From Spirosoma terrae (GTDB lineage: Bacteria; Bacteroidota; Bacteroidia; Cytophagales; Spirosomataceae): a stretch of 64,000 nucleotides of DNA. The translations under genes and the position numbers were made by a program. The DNA lies in contig NZ_JAAFZH010000006.1 of assembly GCF_010435915.1 (NCBI RefSeq), positions 186,001 to 250,000 of the forward strand. Direction: 5' to 3'. Positions 25,465-34,670 of the stretch are shown here, piece by piece (positions within the stretch are counted from its first letter, which is position 1; each line of letters begins with the position of its first letter). The notes under the pieces are model-generated. The model saw nothing but the letters and a program-made list of their open reading frames with translations, did not search any database and was not told where the DNA came from.

Positions 25465-25512
25465 GGTCAATTTACGCCGTCACAAATCACTGTAAAACGG
25501 CGTAAATTGACC
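25465..25512. terminator. Hairpin after the DUF937-OmpA gene
   Basis: A perfect 16-base stem (GGTCAATTTACGCCGT / ACGGCGTAAATTGACC) with a 16-base loop lies 22 bases past the stop. No T-run follows, so it may act as a terminator or as an RNA-end stabiliser. Confidence 0.6.
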
Positions 25513-25574
25513 GTTTACGAAACAACTTATCCTGTCGTAAAGTTGAGTTATTGAATCAATCGACTCAATACATT

Positions 25575-26645
25575 ATGACAACTGAAGTTGGGAAAACAGC
25601 CCTGATTACGGGCGCTTCAAGTGGAATTGGCAAAGAGTTAGCGACGCTGTTCGCTAAAGATGGTTATAATCTGGTATTAGTCGCTCGTAGTGAAGACAAG
25701 CTACAAGAGCTGGCCGATCAGTTTAAACAGCAATTCGGTACGTCGACAATCACCGTCATCGAGAAAGATTTATCCAGCCCTGAAGCTCCCCAGGAAATAT
25801 ACGACGAAGTCATTCAGAAAAATATCACCGTCAATGCATTGGTCAACAATGCTGGCTTCGGCGAATACGGCAAATTTGCGACCGAAACCGATCTTCAAAA
25901 AGAACTGAGCATTATTCAGGTCAACCTCACGGCGCTGGTTCATCTAACCAAGTTATTCCTGAAAGACATGGTAGAACGTAATGAAGGGAAGGTCCTGATG
26001 CTCGGTTCCATTGCTTCGATCATGCCTAATCCGTTGATGGCGGTCTATGGCGCTACCAAATCGTTTATCTATTCGTTTTCGGAAGCGCTACGTAATGAAG
26101 TAAAAGACACGGATATCAATATTACGGTCTTGATGCCCCCTGCCACAGACACTGACTTTTTTAACAAGGCTGGTGCAACAAATACCGTAGCGCAGGAAAT
26201 AGCGCGTTCGAACAACCCCGCCGACGTAGCGAAAGAGGGCTATGTAGCTTTGATGAAAGGCAAGGACAAGGCGATTGCTGGCTTTTCGACCAAGGTTCAG
26301 GCTGCGGCTTTTCGCGTATTACCCGATTCAGTAGTTAGTCAGGCAGCCAGATCGCAAATGAAAGACAAAAACGAGACAGAACCAGAAAAACAGATCTCTA
26401 ATCTGGCAATTGGCATTGGCATAGCCGCTGTGGCATTGGCTGGCGTGGCCATTGCACTCACCTATAAAAATCGCAACGGCTGGGCAGAAGGAGTACAATT
26501 AGGTAATGCGATTGATCGAGCCCGATTGCGCTTTAAAACCGGCCAGGCTATCGATTCTATTAAAGACACGATCGGCTCCGTGGCCGACTCCGTTAATGGC
26601 ACGGTTGCCAACGCTAAATCAAAAGTAGAAGAGCTAGTAGCGTAG
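25575..26645 (+). CDS. Short-chain dehydrogenase/reductase with C-terminal membrane anchor
   Basis: A 356-residue NAD(P)-dependent oxidoreductase of the classical SDR type. The N-terminal Rossmann fold carries TGASSGIGKELA (cofactor glycines), VNNAGFGEYG, the catalytic Ser region MLGSIASI, and the active-site YGATK. After the SDR core a hydrophobic segment (about 280-297, LAIGIGIAAVALAGVAIALTY) and a charged, helical tail of about 60 residues follow, so the protein is probably membrane-tethered. A start at 25551 would add eight residues; 25575 fits the family better. A near-identical-length paralog (356 residues) lies at 27384-28454. The substrate is unknown. Confidence 0.9.
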   Translation: MTTEVGKTALITGASSGIGKELATLFAKDGYNLVLVARSEDKLQELADQFKQQFGTSTITVIEKDLSSPEAPQEIYDEVIQKNITVNALVNNAGFGEYGKFATETDLQKELSIIQVNLTALVHLTKLFLKDMVERNEGKVLMLGSIASIMPNPLMAVYGATKSFIYSFSEALRNEVKDTDINITVLMPPATDTDFFNKAGATNTVAQEIARSNNPADVAKEGYVALMKGKDKAIAGFSTKVQAAAFRVLPDSVVSQAARSQMKDKNETEPEKQISNLAIGIGIAAVALAGVAIALTYKNRNGWAEGVQLGNAIDRARLRFKTGQAIDSIKDTIGSVADSVNGTVANAKSKVEELVA

Positions 26646-26660
26646 GCTGCTTATACGTAA

Positions 26661-26694
26661 CAAAACCGGTCAGCTACGTAGTTGACCGGTTTTG
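26661..26694. terminator. Bidirectional hairpin with CTACGTAG core
   Basis: A 34-base near-perfect palindrome: CAAAACCGGTCA, then G-CTACGTAG-T, then TGACCGGTTTTG. It sits between the convergent SDR and DUF4136 genes and provides short T-runs in both directions. Confidence 0.8.
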
Positions 26695-26699
26695 TGCGT

Positions 26700-27242
26700 T
26701 TATCGACGACCAGGAAACCGGGCAAACACCTTGTGCACGGCATCATCGATCTGAGCAGAGGTAACACCTTTCTTCGCCAGAACGCTGGAAACTGCTACGT
26801 CCCAAATCAAGGCGTTGCGTTGCGCATCCACAATATGGAGGTTAACGGTTCCCTCCTGATACGTTCCAACCGGCACCTCCTGACTCTGCCACCGATACCG
26901 CCGTTGCCCGGTATAAATTGGCGCTTCGTAAATTGTGGTTTGCCGAGTCTGTGTTTTTTCGTTAACCACCGCCCCGATATTCACCAGCAGATCAGGATTA
27001 TCGCTCGTTTGCTGATAACCGCGATTCGTTAACTCGGTCGCAACAGCCTTCTTTATTTGTTCAACTGTTGCCTGATAGGAAGCTCCAGGCGAGGGCTCGA
27101 TCCGATTTGTATCAACAAAAGCAAATGTTTGATACGCTGACCAGGTCGCGGCTTTGTCGGCCTGATTTCTGGTAATCCGGTAGGGCGAACAGCTCCCTAA
27201 AAAACCGATAACTACCAATGATACTCCTACTAATTCTTTCAT
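26700..27242 (-). CDS. DUF4136 domain lipoprotein
   Basis: A 180-residue envelope lipoprotein. The signal peptide ends in a lipobox with Cys at residue 18 (GFLGSC). The body matches DUF4136: WSAYQTFAFVDTNRIEP, IKKAVATELTNRGYQQTSDN, PDLLVNIGAVVNEKTQTRQT, and the end LIWDVAVSSVLAKKG... followed by a helix with HKVFARFPGRR. Members are putative lipoproteins of unknown function. It is inserted antisense between two paralogous SDR genes. Confidence 0.88.
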   Translation of the reverse strand: MKELVGVSLVVIGFLGSCSPYRITRNQADKAATWSAYQTFAFVDTNRIEPSPGASYQATVEQIKKAVATELTNRGYQQTSDNPDLLVNIGAVVNEKTQTRQTTIYEAPIYTGQRRYRWQSQEVPVGTYQEGTVNLHIVDAQRNALIWDVAVSSVLAKKGVTSAQIDDAVHKVFARFPGRR

Positions 27243-27383
27243 AGTTTACTGTATCCAATAAGCCTGTAGATCGCGTAATTTCCGGCATAAACCTGTCGGT
27301 TAAAAACAAGTTAAACGCCAAATAATCAAAACAACTTTCAGTCGTCGTAGTTCAATAGTTTACTCACTAAGCATTTGAGCGTT

Positions 27384-28454
27384 ATGAATTCAGGAACAGG
27401 GAAAACCGCACTCATTACTGGTGCATCTAGTGGTATTGGTCAGGAACTTGCCAAGCTTTTTGCGCAAGACGGTTATAATTTGGTTTTGGTCGCCCGTAGC
27501 GACGATACGTTAGACCGACTGTCCGACGTATTTAAAAGCAATTACGGCACTCAGAACGTAACGATTATTAAAAAAGATTTATCTGAAGAGGATGCCGCTC
27601 AGGACGTTTATGATCAGGTAAAAGCAAAAAATATAACGGTCGATGTACTGGTCAATGATGCTGGCGTTGGTCTCTATGGCCTGTTCGCTACCGATACAGA
27701 TTGGGAACGGGAAAAAGCCATGATTCACCTTAACGTATTGGCTCTCACGCAGATGACCAAGCTTTTCCTGTATGATATGCTGGCACGTAATGAAGGTAAA
27801 ATCTTAAACCTGGCGTCGCTGCTATCCATTGCGCCTTCGCCTTTGATGGCTGTCTATGCAGGTACGAAAGCCTACGTTTACAATTTTACGCAGTCGCTCG
27901 TTAACGAACTGAAAGACACGAACGTAACGGTTACCGCTCTTTTACCCAACGCAACAGACACCGATTTCTTCAATAAAGCGGGCGCCGAAAACACTAAAGT
28001 TACCGATGAGGTGCAGGACCCCGTTATGGTTGCCAAGGATGGGTACGATGCTTTGATGGCTGGTAAACCCAAAGTGGTTCCAGGCGGACTGAAAAATAAA
28101 TCATACGAAGTTATTTCTTACGTAGCACCGCAGGAAGCCATGGCGGCTGTGATGCGCGATAAGATGTCGCAGAAGCCTGAACCCGATCAGAAGTCATCCA
28201 ACGTAGCGTGGGGTATTGGCTTTGGCGTGGCTGTACTGGCTGGTTTTGCGCTGGTAGTTGCCTACAACAACACGAGTGAATACGACCGGGCCCGTTATCG
28301 CTATAAACTGAAAGGACTGGGCGATAATCTGTCCGATTTAATCTCCTCGGCTATCGATACGGTAATTGATACCTATCAGAATGCAAAAACGAAAGTCGAG
28401 CACGTAGCCGCAAAAGAGACTCCGGAAGAGGTCCTTGAAGAGATTGAGGCTTAA
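27384..28454 (+). CDS. Short-chain dehydrogenase/reductase with C-terminal membrane anchor, paralog
   Basis: A 356-residue paralog of the SDR at 25575-26645. It has TGASSGIGQELA, an altered VNDAGVGLYG (Asn to Asp in the usual NNAG motif), LNLASLLSI with the catalytic Ser, and the active-site YAGTK. A hydrophobic segment (about 275-293, WGIGFGVAVLAGFALVVAY) and an acidic helical tail ending in PEEVLEEIEA follow. The first ATG after the -7 region, at 27384, is preferred over an upstream TTG. The NDAG change is compatible with activity, but this is untested. The TspO-like gene follows after 55 bases on the same strand. Confidence 0.9.
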   Translation: MNSGTGKTALITGASSGIGQELAKLFAQDGYNLVLVARSDDTLDRLSDVFKSNYGTQNVTIIKKDLSEEDAAQDVYDQVKAKNITVDVLVNDAGVGLYGLFATDTDWEREKAMIHLNVLALTQMTKLFLYDMLARNEGKILNLASLLSIAPSPLMAVYAGTKAYVYNFTQSLVNELKDTNVTVTALLPNATDTDFFNKAGAENTKVTDEVQDPVMVAKDGYDALMAGKPKVVPGGLKNKSYEVISYVAPQEAMAAVMRDKMSQKPEPDQKSSNVAWGIGFGVAVLAGFALVVAYNNTSEYDRARYRYKLKGLGDNLSDLISSAIDTVIDTYQNAKTKVEHVAAKETPEEVLEEIEA

Positions 28455-28509
28455 CTCCCAAAAGCAAATCAGCATTTGATACGTATAGTGAATCCGCTGT
28501 CATTTTGCC

Positions 28510-29460
28510 ATGAAAAAAACATCATTCTTACGAATTGCTACGGCTGTTTTTGCAGCCGGTAGCATTCTTTATACTACACTTTCCAGCAGTCGGTCGAGAC
28601 AGGCCAGTCGGAACAGGCAGGAAAATGATCCTGGTGCGCCAGAACGAGAATATGACGTACCGGTAGAATACCAGAATGTTTTCGAGAAAAACATGATCGT
28701 TCCCGCTGGTTGGGCGTTTGGCGTAGTTTGGTCCACAATCTACTCAGGACTGGGCGCTTTGCTAATCCATCAGGCGTTACCCGCCCAGGAACATAATCCC
28801 CGGTATCAGAAGGCCCTGCCCTGGTGGGGCGCGAGCTGGGTTTTGAATGCTGTTTTCGGTCATTTCTTTTCCAAAAATGATCCGAAAAGCATCGTTATTT
28901 CTGACTTGACGACCAAGTTTAATTTACCGGCGGCCCTGGCGTTACACCAGAGTCTCGAAATCGGTAAAACCGACGTACCGTCTCCCGAGAAGTACCTTCG
29001 TATTCCGGTCAGTCTGTACGCTGGTTGGCTGACAGCCGCTACAGTTGTTGGCACTCCGAATACATTGTTGACGCTGGATGTCTGGCCAGAAGATCAGGAG
29101 CGCGACGAACCCGTGGCCGCCGGTATTCTAGCCGCTACAGCCGGAGCAGGCTATCTTATCGCCAACAAACTCAACGATCCCTGGTACATGGTACCTTTTG
29201 TGGCTGGTTTTGGCGGTATTGCCACCCGACAGTGGAACAAGCATCCGGTTGTTGGCTGGACAGCCGCCAGTTTAGCAGCTGCCTACGTTGGCCTACTCGC
29301 CTATTGGCTCCCGAAAGGCAATTTCCGTAAAGCCGACCGGATTGTTGTACACGATGCGGAAGCGGAAATCATTACTGATCAAGTTGAAACTTCCGAGCCA
29401 CATCAGGCCGAAATTGTTCGGGAACGAATGAAGCCTATAGATGCCGAAAGTCTGGATTAA
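28510..29460 (+). CDS. TspO/MBR-like multi-pass membrane protein
   Basis: A 316-residue integral membrane protein. After an N-terminal hydrophobic segment and a polar stretch (about 25-60) it shows a TspO-like pattern: IVPAGWAFGVVWSTIYSGLG, a helix around PWWGASWVLNAVFGHFFS, and further helices with WLTAATVVGTPNT and AAGYLIANKLNDPW; the last helix ends near WLPKGNF. TspO proteins bind tetrapyrroles or cholesterol; the match here is to the first helices and Trp/Pro pattern, so function is uncertain. A charged 45-residue tail follows. It is downstream of an SDR gene and followed by a terminator. Confidence 0.72.
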   Translation: MKKTSFLRIATAVFAAGSILYTTLSSSRSRQASRNRQENDPGAPEREYDVPVEYQNVFEKNMIVPAGWAFGVVWSTIYSGLGALLIHQALPAQEHNPRYQKALPWWGASWVLNAVFGHFFSKNDPKSIVISDLTTKFNLPAALALHQSLEIGKTDVPSPEKYLRIPVSLYAGWLTAATVVGTPNTLLTLDVWPEDQERDEPVAAGILAATAGAGYLIANKLNDPWYMVPFVAGFGGIATRQWNKHPVVGWTAASLAAAYVGLLAYWLPKGNFRKADRIVVHDAEAEIITDQVETSEPHQAEIVRERMKPIDAESLD

Positions 29461-29481
29461 TTGTGTATGCGCTTTATCCCA

Positions 29482-29509
29482 AAGCCGCCCTGTTTTCGCA
29501 GGGCGGCTT
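29482..29509 (+). terminator. Hairpin terminator after the TspO-like gene
   Basis: A perfect 11-base GC-rich stem (AAGCCGCCCTG / CAGGGCGGCTT) with a 6-base loop is followed by CTTTGT. It lies 21 bases past the stop. The remaining 230 bases before clpB show no further gene or convincing promoter. Confidence 0.8.
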
Positions 29510-29741
29510 CTTTGTATACAGTATTTACAATCCAAATTTTTCATAACAAATCGTAAGCCGACAGTGCGTCTGGAATAACCGAAGTCTCCTTGACATTTTG
29601 GCTTATTTTTTATCCAAAACGGCTTAAAACGAGCCAAAATGTCCGAAAAACCACCTCGGCCCGCGATTTGTTTATAGATAGTCATACGTTAATAACCTAC
29701 TCGTAACCGGCTCGCCGGAATGAGAAAACTGCTTAACTGCC

Positions 29742-32363
29742 ATGGACTTTAAAAATTACACCGTAAAAGCACAGGAGGTCGTACAGAAGGCATCAGAGAT
29801 TGCCCTTGGTAATGGCCAGCAAGCTATTGAAACGGGTCACCTCTTGCAGGCGATCTTATCGGAGGATGAAAATGTAATTGCCTTCATTGCCAAAAAGCTT
29901 GGAGTCAATTTAAAAAATATGAGCGGTGCTCTGGATGCTATCGTCAGTACGTATCCGAAAGTTTCGGGAGGTAACGGAAGTGTTTACCTGAGTAACGATA
30001 CGGCTGCAGCATTCGCGAAAGCCAGTAACTACACGAAAGAATTTGGCGACGAATTTGTAAGCGTCGAGCTGATGTTACTTGGCCTTATGGCCGGTAAAGA
30101 GCAAATTGCAACCCTATTAAAAGACGCCGGTTTCAACGAAAAACAGACGAAAGCGGCCATAAACGAACTTAGAAAAGGAAACTCTGTGAAAGACCAAAAC
30201 GCAGAAGCTAAATATCAATCGCTGGAACGGTATAGCATAAACCTGAACGAACGCGCCCGAACGGGTAAGATCGACCCGGTTATTGGCCGTGATGAAGAAA
30301 TCAGGCGGGTACTGCAGATTCTGAGCCGCCGGACTAAAAATAATCCGATCTTACTGGGTGAACCAGGGGTTGGTAAAACAGCTATCGTAGAAGGACTTGC
30401 TCAACGGATTGTGTCGGGCGACGTACCGGAAAACCTGAAAACCAAAACCCTCGTTTCGCTCGACATGGGTCTGCTGATTGCGGGTGCCAAGTACAAAGGC
30501 GAATTTGAGGAACGACTGAAATCGGTCATCAAAGAAGTGACCGACTCGGATGGTGAAATCATTCTGTTCATTGACGAAATCCATACGCTGATTGGAGCGG
30601 GAGCTGGCGGTGAGGGCGCTATGGACGCAGCCAACCTGCTGAAACCAGCCCTGTCGCGTGGTGAACTGCATACGATTGGCGCTACTACGCTCAAAGAGTA
30701 TCAAAAATACATCGAGAAAGACAAAGCGCTGGAACGCCGGTTCCAGGCCGTCATGGTCGACGAGCCAGACATGGCCGATGCTATTTCGATTCTGCGCGGT
30801 ATCAAGGAAAAATATGAACTCCACCACGGCGTTCGGATTAAGGACGATGCCGTAATTGCCGCCGTTGAGTTATCGACACGGTACATTACTGACCGCTTTC
30901 TTCCCGATAAAGCCATTGACTTAATGGACGAAGCAGCCGCTAAGCTGCGGCTGGAGATGGATTCGGTCCCTGAAGAACTGGACGAACTGAACCGACGTAT
31001 CATGCAGCTCGAAATTGAACGAGAAGCTATCCGCCGGGAAAACGATAAAGAGAAAGAAACGGTGCTTAACAAACAGATCGAAGATCTTAGTGAGCAACGT
31101 AACAGCCTGAAAGCGAAGTGGGAAACCGAAAAAGCATCGGTTAACGAAGGCCGTATGCTGAAAGAGCAACTCGATCAGCTACGTTTTGAAGCCGAACAAG
31201 CCGAACGCTCTGGTGACTATGGTAAGGTAGCCGAAATACGCTACGGGCGTATTCCGGAACTCGAAACCAAACTGAACTCACTGGCGCAGGAAGGTAGTTC
31301 TCAGGGTTCGTCAGACCGGATGATGCAGGAAGAAGTAACCGCTGAAGATATTGCTGAAGTGGTTGCTAAATGGACCGGCATTCCTGTCTCGAAAATGCTG
31401 CAAAGCGATCGGGAGAAACTGTTGAATCTGGAAAAAGAACTCGGCAAACGCGTAGCGGGTCAGAAGGAAGCGATCGAAGTTGTTTCCGACGCCGTACGTC
31501 GGAGTCGGGCCGGTATGCAGGACCCAAAACGCCCAATCGGTTCGTTTATCTTCCTCGGTACTACGGGGGTTGGTAAGACTGAAGTAGCCCGGACGTTGGC
31601 CGAATACCTTTTCAATGATGAGAACGCCATGGTACGTATCGATATGTCGGAGTATCAGGAACGCCACGCCGTCAGCCGGTTGATTGGTGCCCCTCCGGGA
31701 TACGTTGGTTATGACGAAGGTGGTCAATTGACCGAAGCCGTTCGCCGGAAACCCTATTCCGTAGTGCTCCTTGACGAGATCGAAAAAGCGCATCCCGACG
31801 TCTGGAACATTCTGTTACAGGTTCTCGATGAAGGTCGTCTGACGGATAATAAAGGCCGTGTGGCGAACTTCAAGAACACGATCATTATCATGACCTCGAA
31901 CATCGGCAGCCACCTGATTCAGGAGAAATTTGCCGAAGACGAAGGCTGGAACCACACGCTGATTATCGACGAAGCGAAGTCGGCAGTCATGGAATTGCTC
32001 AAGCAAACCATTCGGCCTGAGTTCCTGAACCGAATCGACGAAATTGTGATGTTCGAACCGCTGACGAAAGAAAATATTCGCAAGATTGTAGACATTCAGT
32101 TCAACGAGATCAAGAAGCGGCTGGCCGAAAATGGCATTCAGCTGGATGCCACCGACGAAGCGCTCAACAAACTGGGCGAAGAAGGGTTTGATCCTCAATT
32201 TGGTGCTCGTCCGCTGAAACGCGTATTGCAACGCCGGGTATTGAACGAATTATCGAAATCGATCCTGTCGGGCGAAGTCAAAAAGGACTCTGTCGTGCTG
32301 ATGGAGCTGAACAACGACGGAGAAATTGCGTTCACCAATTTGGATGCAGAAATAGAATTATAA
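29742..32363 (+). CDS. clpB: ATP-dependent disaggregase ClpB
   Basis: An 873-residue AAA+ chaperone that rescues aggregated proteins together with DnaK. It has two Clp N-motifs (1-150), AAA-1 with Walker [14 protein letters not shown] and Walker [15 protein letters not shown], the coiled-coil middle domain that distinguishes ClpB from ClpA/C (about 400-525), AAA-2 with Walker [12 protein letters not shown] and [15 protein letters not shown], and the C-terminal D2-small domain. The pore loops ([10 protein letters not shown] and GYVGYDEGG) are intact. The length is normal. It is monocistronic and followed by a terminator; no sigma-32 or CIRCE site was recognised. Confidence 0.97.
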   Translation: MDFKNYTVKAQEVVQKASEIALGNGQQAIETGHLLQAILSEDENVIAFIAKKLGVNLKNMSGALDAIVSTYPKVSGGNGSVYLSNDTAAAFAKASNYTKEFGDEFVSVELMLLGLMAGKEQIATLLKDAGFNEKQTKAAINELRKGNSVKDQNAEAKYQSLERYSINLNERARTGKIDPVIGRDEEIRRVLQILSRRTKNNPILLGEPGVGKTAIVEGLAQRIVSGDVPENLKTKTLVSLDMGLLIAGAKYKGEFEERLKSVIKEVTDSDGEIILFIDEIHTLIGAGAGGEGAMDAANLLKPALSRGELHTIGATTLKEYQKYIEKDKALERRFQAVMVDEPDMADAISILRGIKEKYELHHGVRIKDDAVIAAVELSTRYITDRFLPDKAIDLMDEAAAKLRLEMDSVPEELDELNRRIMQLEIEREAIRRENDKEKETVLNKQIEDLSEQRNSLKAKWETEKASVNEGRMLKEQLDQLRFEAEQAERSGDYGKVAEIRYGRIPELETKLNSLAQEGSSQGSSDRMMQEEVTAEDIAEVVAKWTGIPVSKMLQSDREKLLNLEKELGKRVAGQKEAIEVVSDAVRRSRAGMQDPKRPIGSFIFLGTTGVGKTEVARTLAEYLFNDENAMVRIDMSEYQERHAVSRLIGAPPGYVGYDEGGQLTEAVRRKPYSVVLLDEIEKAHPDVWNILLQVLDEGRLTDNKGRVANFKNTIIIMTSNIGSHLIQEKFAEDEGWNHTLIIDEAKSAVMELLKQTIRPEFLNRIDEIVMFEPLTKENIRKIVDIQFNEIKKRLAENGIQLDATDEALNKLGEEGFDPQFGARPLKRVLQRRVLNELSKSILSGEVKKDSVVLMELNNDGEIAFTNLDAEIEL

Positions 32364-32394
32364 TTGAGTTGTAAGTACTGATAGACCAAGTCAG

Positions 32395-32429
32395 AAAGCT
32401 CGGTTGCTACGTAGCGACCGGGCTTTTTT
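32395..32429 (+). terminator. Terminator after clpB with CTACGTAG core
   Basis: The stem AAAGC-T-CGGT-T-GCTAC pairs with GTAGC-G-ACCG-G-GCTTT through two G·T wobbles and is followed by a T6 run. The apex is the palindrome GCTACGTAGC. Confidence 0.85.
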
Positions 32430-32482
32430 GTGTATAATTTTTGTCAAAAAATAGTATATTCACATGCTAACCGACCTGCAAA

Positions 32483-32713
32483 ATGTCTACAACTGCCAAG
32501 CTCACAAACCTACAGTTAGAATTGCTACAGACCTTCTCTTACTCTCTGCCCGACGAGCAACTCATTGAGATTCGTCAACTACTAGCGCAGTATTTCTTAG
32601 ATAAAGCAGATGCTGAAATGGATAGGCTCTGGCATAAAAACGGATGGAATGAAAACACGATTGACGATTGGGCCAAAGGGCACGAACGAACTCCCTATCA
32701 GCCTAAACAATGA
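32483..32713 (+). CDS. Putative antitoxin of a PIN toxin-antitoxin pair
   Basis: A 76-residue, mostly helical protein (LTNLQLELLQTFSYSLPDEQ, LIEIRQLLAQYFLDKADAEM, then WNENTIDDWAKGHERTPY). Small proteins of this pattern precede PIN-domain genes in many Cytophagales. The stop overlaps the start of the next gene by four bases (ATGA), which indicates translational coupling. The role as antitoxin is inferred from position and size; there is no recognisable DNA-binding motif. Confidence 0.75.
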   Translation: MSTTAKLTNLQLELLQTFSYSLPDEQLIEIRQLLAQYFLDKADAEMDRLWHKNGWNENTIDDWAKGHERTPYQPKQ

Positions 32714-33122
32714 GAGTTGTTATTGATACAAATGTCCTGTTAGCAGCCCTACCTAAATCATCGCGCTTTAGACCCATTGTTTCAGCTCTATCTGAAGGGA
32801 CGATTGAGCTTGTGGTGAGCACTCCTATTTTATTGGAATATCAGGAAATACTAACCCGAAAAACAAATACATTGTTGCCAATAATTTCCTGGAATTCCTC
32901 ACGAAACTCTCTACTATTATTAGAGTAGACCCTTCTTTTACGTGGGGTATTATAGAAGCAGATCCCGACGATAACAAATTTGTCGATGCAGGTCTCGTGG
33001 CAGGAGCAGATTACATTGTAACGAATGACTTACACTTCAATATTGTTAAGTCTCATCCGTTTCCAACTATTGCAATCGTTAATCCCGACGAATTTTTAGA
33101 TATGCTTACCTTAGCGCAATAA
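32710..33122 (+). pseudogene. PIN domain ribonuclease toxin, frameshifted
   Basis: The first frame encodes MRVVIDTNVLLAALPKSS and about 50 residues up to the LLEYQEILTRKTNT region, then stops at 32926-32928. From 32871 a frame one base back carries on without a stop: IVANNFLEFLTKL, EADPDDNKFVDAGLVAGADY, IVTNDLHFN and a normal PIN end at 33120-33122. Joining the frames at about 32868-32872 gives a complete PIN protein of about 137 residues with the acidic residues D6, E near 43 and the later D/DxD sites all present. A single missing A near ACATTG explains it. It could be a real mutation, a sequencing error or a slippage site. Confidence 0.82.
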
Positions 33123-33147
33123 ACCTATCTGAGTACTATACTCTCAA

Positions 33148-33187
33148 AAAATAAGCCCGGCCACTACGTAGTGGCCGGGCTTATTTT
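33148..33187. terminator. 40-base perfect palindromic hairpin with CTACGTAG core
   Basis: AAAATAAGCCCGGCCACTAC pairs perfectly with its complement, with no unpaired loop in the DNA. It lies between the PIN gene and the convergent trxA and offers A/T tracts for termination on both strands. Confidence 0.85.
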
Positions 33188-33204
33188 ATATATCGAAGAA
33201 TGAC

Positions 33205-33549
33205 TTACACCGTCGTTGTTTCCAGAGCAGCCTGTAGTTTTTGCTCCAGTACGTTGCGGGGAACGGCACCGATCACTTTATCGACCAGTTGACCATTTTT
33301 AAATACCATCAACGTTGGAATGCTACGGATACCGAACTTGGCGGGAATCTGGGCGTTCTGATCAACGTCCATTTTAGCCACAATGGCTTTGCCTTCGTAG
33401 TCGCCAGCGAGTTGCTCCACAACTGGTCCGATCATTTTACAGGGTCCGCACCACTCGGCCCAAAAATCTACTAAAACCGGCTTATCGGAATTAATCAGTT
33501 CGTTGAAGTTCGCATCGGTCGCTTCGACGGCATGTGATCCTGCTGCCAT
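33205..33549 (-). CDS. trxA: Thioredoxin
   Basis: A 114-residue cytoplasmic thiol-disulfide reductant. It has the redox motif WAEWCGPCKMIGPVV, the cis-proline IRSIPTLMVFKNGQ and a normal thioredoxin length. It converges with the PIN gene across a palindromic terminator and is divergent in function from its neighbours. The Ala-rich N-terminus (MAAGSHAVEATD) is short and not a signal peptide, so it is placed in the cytoplasm. Confidence 0.95.
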   Translation of the reverse strand: MAAGSHAVEATDANFNELINSDKPVLVDFWAEWCGPCKMIGPVVEQLAGDYEGKAIVAKMDVDQNAQIPAKFGIRSIPTLMVFKNGQLVDKVIGAVPRNVLEQKLQAALETTTV

Positions 33550-33656
33550 GATTGAAATCTGTTTATTTAGTTTAACTTAGTTCTCCCTCATAAACCCTTT
33601 TCAGACCGATTAGTTCCTGATTTATTATCAATCGACTTCCACGCTATTCACCTTAC

Positions 33657-34511
33657 TTACGAGGGCATTGTCTGCTTCTGCTTTGTTGCCTCCCCTACTG
33701 GCGGACGGTATTTCTGAAACGGTATTTTCAGCAAACTACCAATATCAGAATGCTCATGTGGCTCCGGATGCGTATCAATACCGTAGTGAATAGCGTTGCT
33801 ATCCATTTCGTGATACGTACCAAACAATCGATCCCAGTAAGGAAAAATATTGCCGTAGTTCGTATTCGTAACGGGTAATACGTAATGGTGATGAACATGG
33901 TGCATCGTGGGCGTCACGATAAAAAAACCAAGCAATCGATCAGCCCAGCGAGGCAGCTCAATATTGGCATGGTTAAACTGCGACAGAAGCACCGATAAAG
34001 CCTGATACATAAAAACCAACCACATAGGTGCGCCGGTGATTAGCACGGCTAAGGTTGTAAAAAAAAATCGAACCAAGCTCTCGCCCGGATGGTGCCGATT
34101 GGCCGTGGTGGTATCGACATACACGTCGGTATGATGAATCAAATGGAATCGCCACAAAAATATAACCTGATGCTGAACCCAGTGCGGTAGCCAGGCTCCC
34201 ACCAAATCCATTACCAACACACCAATCAGCATTTCAGCCCAAAGCGGCAACGTTATCCAGTGGAGCAAACCAACTTGATGCTGAACGGTCCAGTCGCTTG
34301 TCCGCAACAGAATAAAAGCCAGCAAAAAATTAACGACTACAGTAGTCAGGGTAAAAAAAATATTAATTCCGGCGTGTCTGAACTTTCGATAACGGAACTG
34401 GAAAAGCGGTGCTGCACTTTCAATCAACCAGAAAAAAGCGATTCCTCCTACCAGAATCAGACTCCGGTGCGCAGACGGTATATGTTGAAAATAATCGACT
34501 AAACGCCCCAT
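33657..34511 (-). CDS. Sterol desaturase/fatty acid hydroxylase family membrane protein
   Basis: A 284-residue inner-membrane di-iron oxygenase. Several hydrophobic helices surround the histidine clusters that bind the two irons: LPHWVQHQVIFLWRFHLIHH, the HRHHPGE-type TANRHHPGESLV, and TPTMHHVHHHYVLP. This is the PF04116 arrangement. Family members hydroxylate or desaturate sterols, fatty acids, carotenoids or related lipids; the substrate here cannot be told. The protein is about 285 residues, normal for bacterial members. It is expressed alone from a promoter just upstream. Confidence 0.9.
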   Translation of the reverse strand: MGRLVDYFQHIPSAHRSLILVGGIAFFWLIESAAPLFQFRYRKFRHAGINIFFTLTTVVVNFLLAFILLRTSDWTVQHQVGLLHWITLPLWAEMLIGVLVMDLVGAWLPHWVQHQVIFLWRFHLIHHTDVYVDTTTANRHHPGESLVRFFFTTLAVLITGAPMWLVFMYQALSVLLSQFNHANIELPRWADRLLGFFIVTPTMHHVHHHYVLPVTNTNYGNIFPYWDRLFGTYHEMDSNAIHYGIDTHPEPHEHSDIGSLLKIPFQKYRPPVGEATKQKQTMPS

Positions 34512-34542
34512 AAGTTTTATCGTATTATTTAGCGATATTATT

Positions 34543-34550
34543 CAAATATA
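34543..34550 (-). promoter_or_regulatory. -7 promoter element (TATATTTG) for the sterol desaturase-like gene
   Basis: On the minus strand it is an exact TAnnTTTG match 31 bases ahead of the ATG. A -33 TTTG is not clear. Confidence 0.5.
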
Positions 34551-34670
34551 AGATTTTTTACTAGACATCAGAGTACAACAGCTACGCGCTTTTTGAGCCC
34601 TCACCCTATCGTTATTTGCCCGTTTCGGTTTTCGGTAGTTGGTTTGTAAAACAGATATTAATCATTAACA

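Noticed and set aside
29293..29685. Minus-strand 130-codon frame downstream of the TspO-like gene
   Set aside because: It overlaps the 3' end of that gene and a terminator hairpin and lacks a family signature or promoter.
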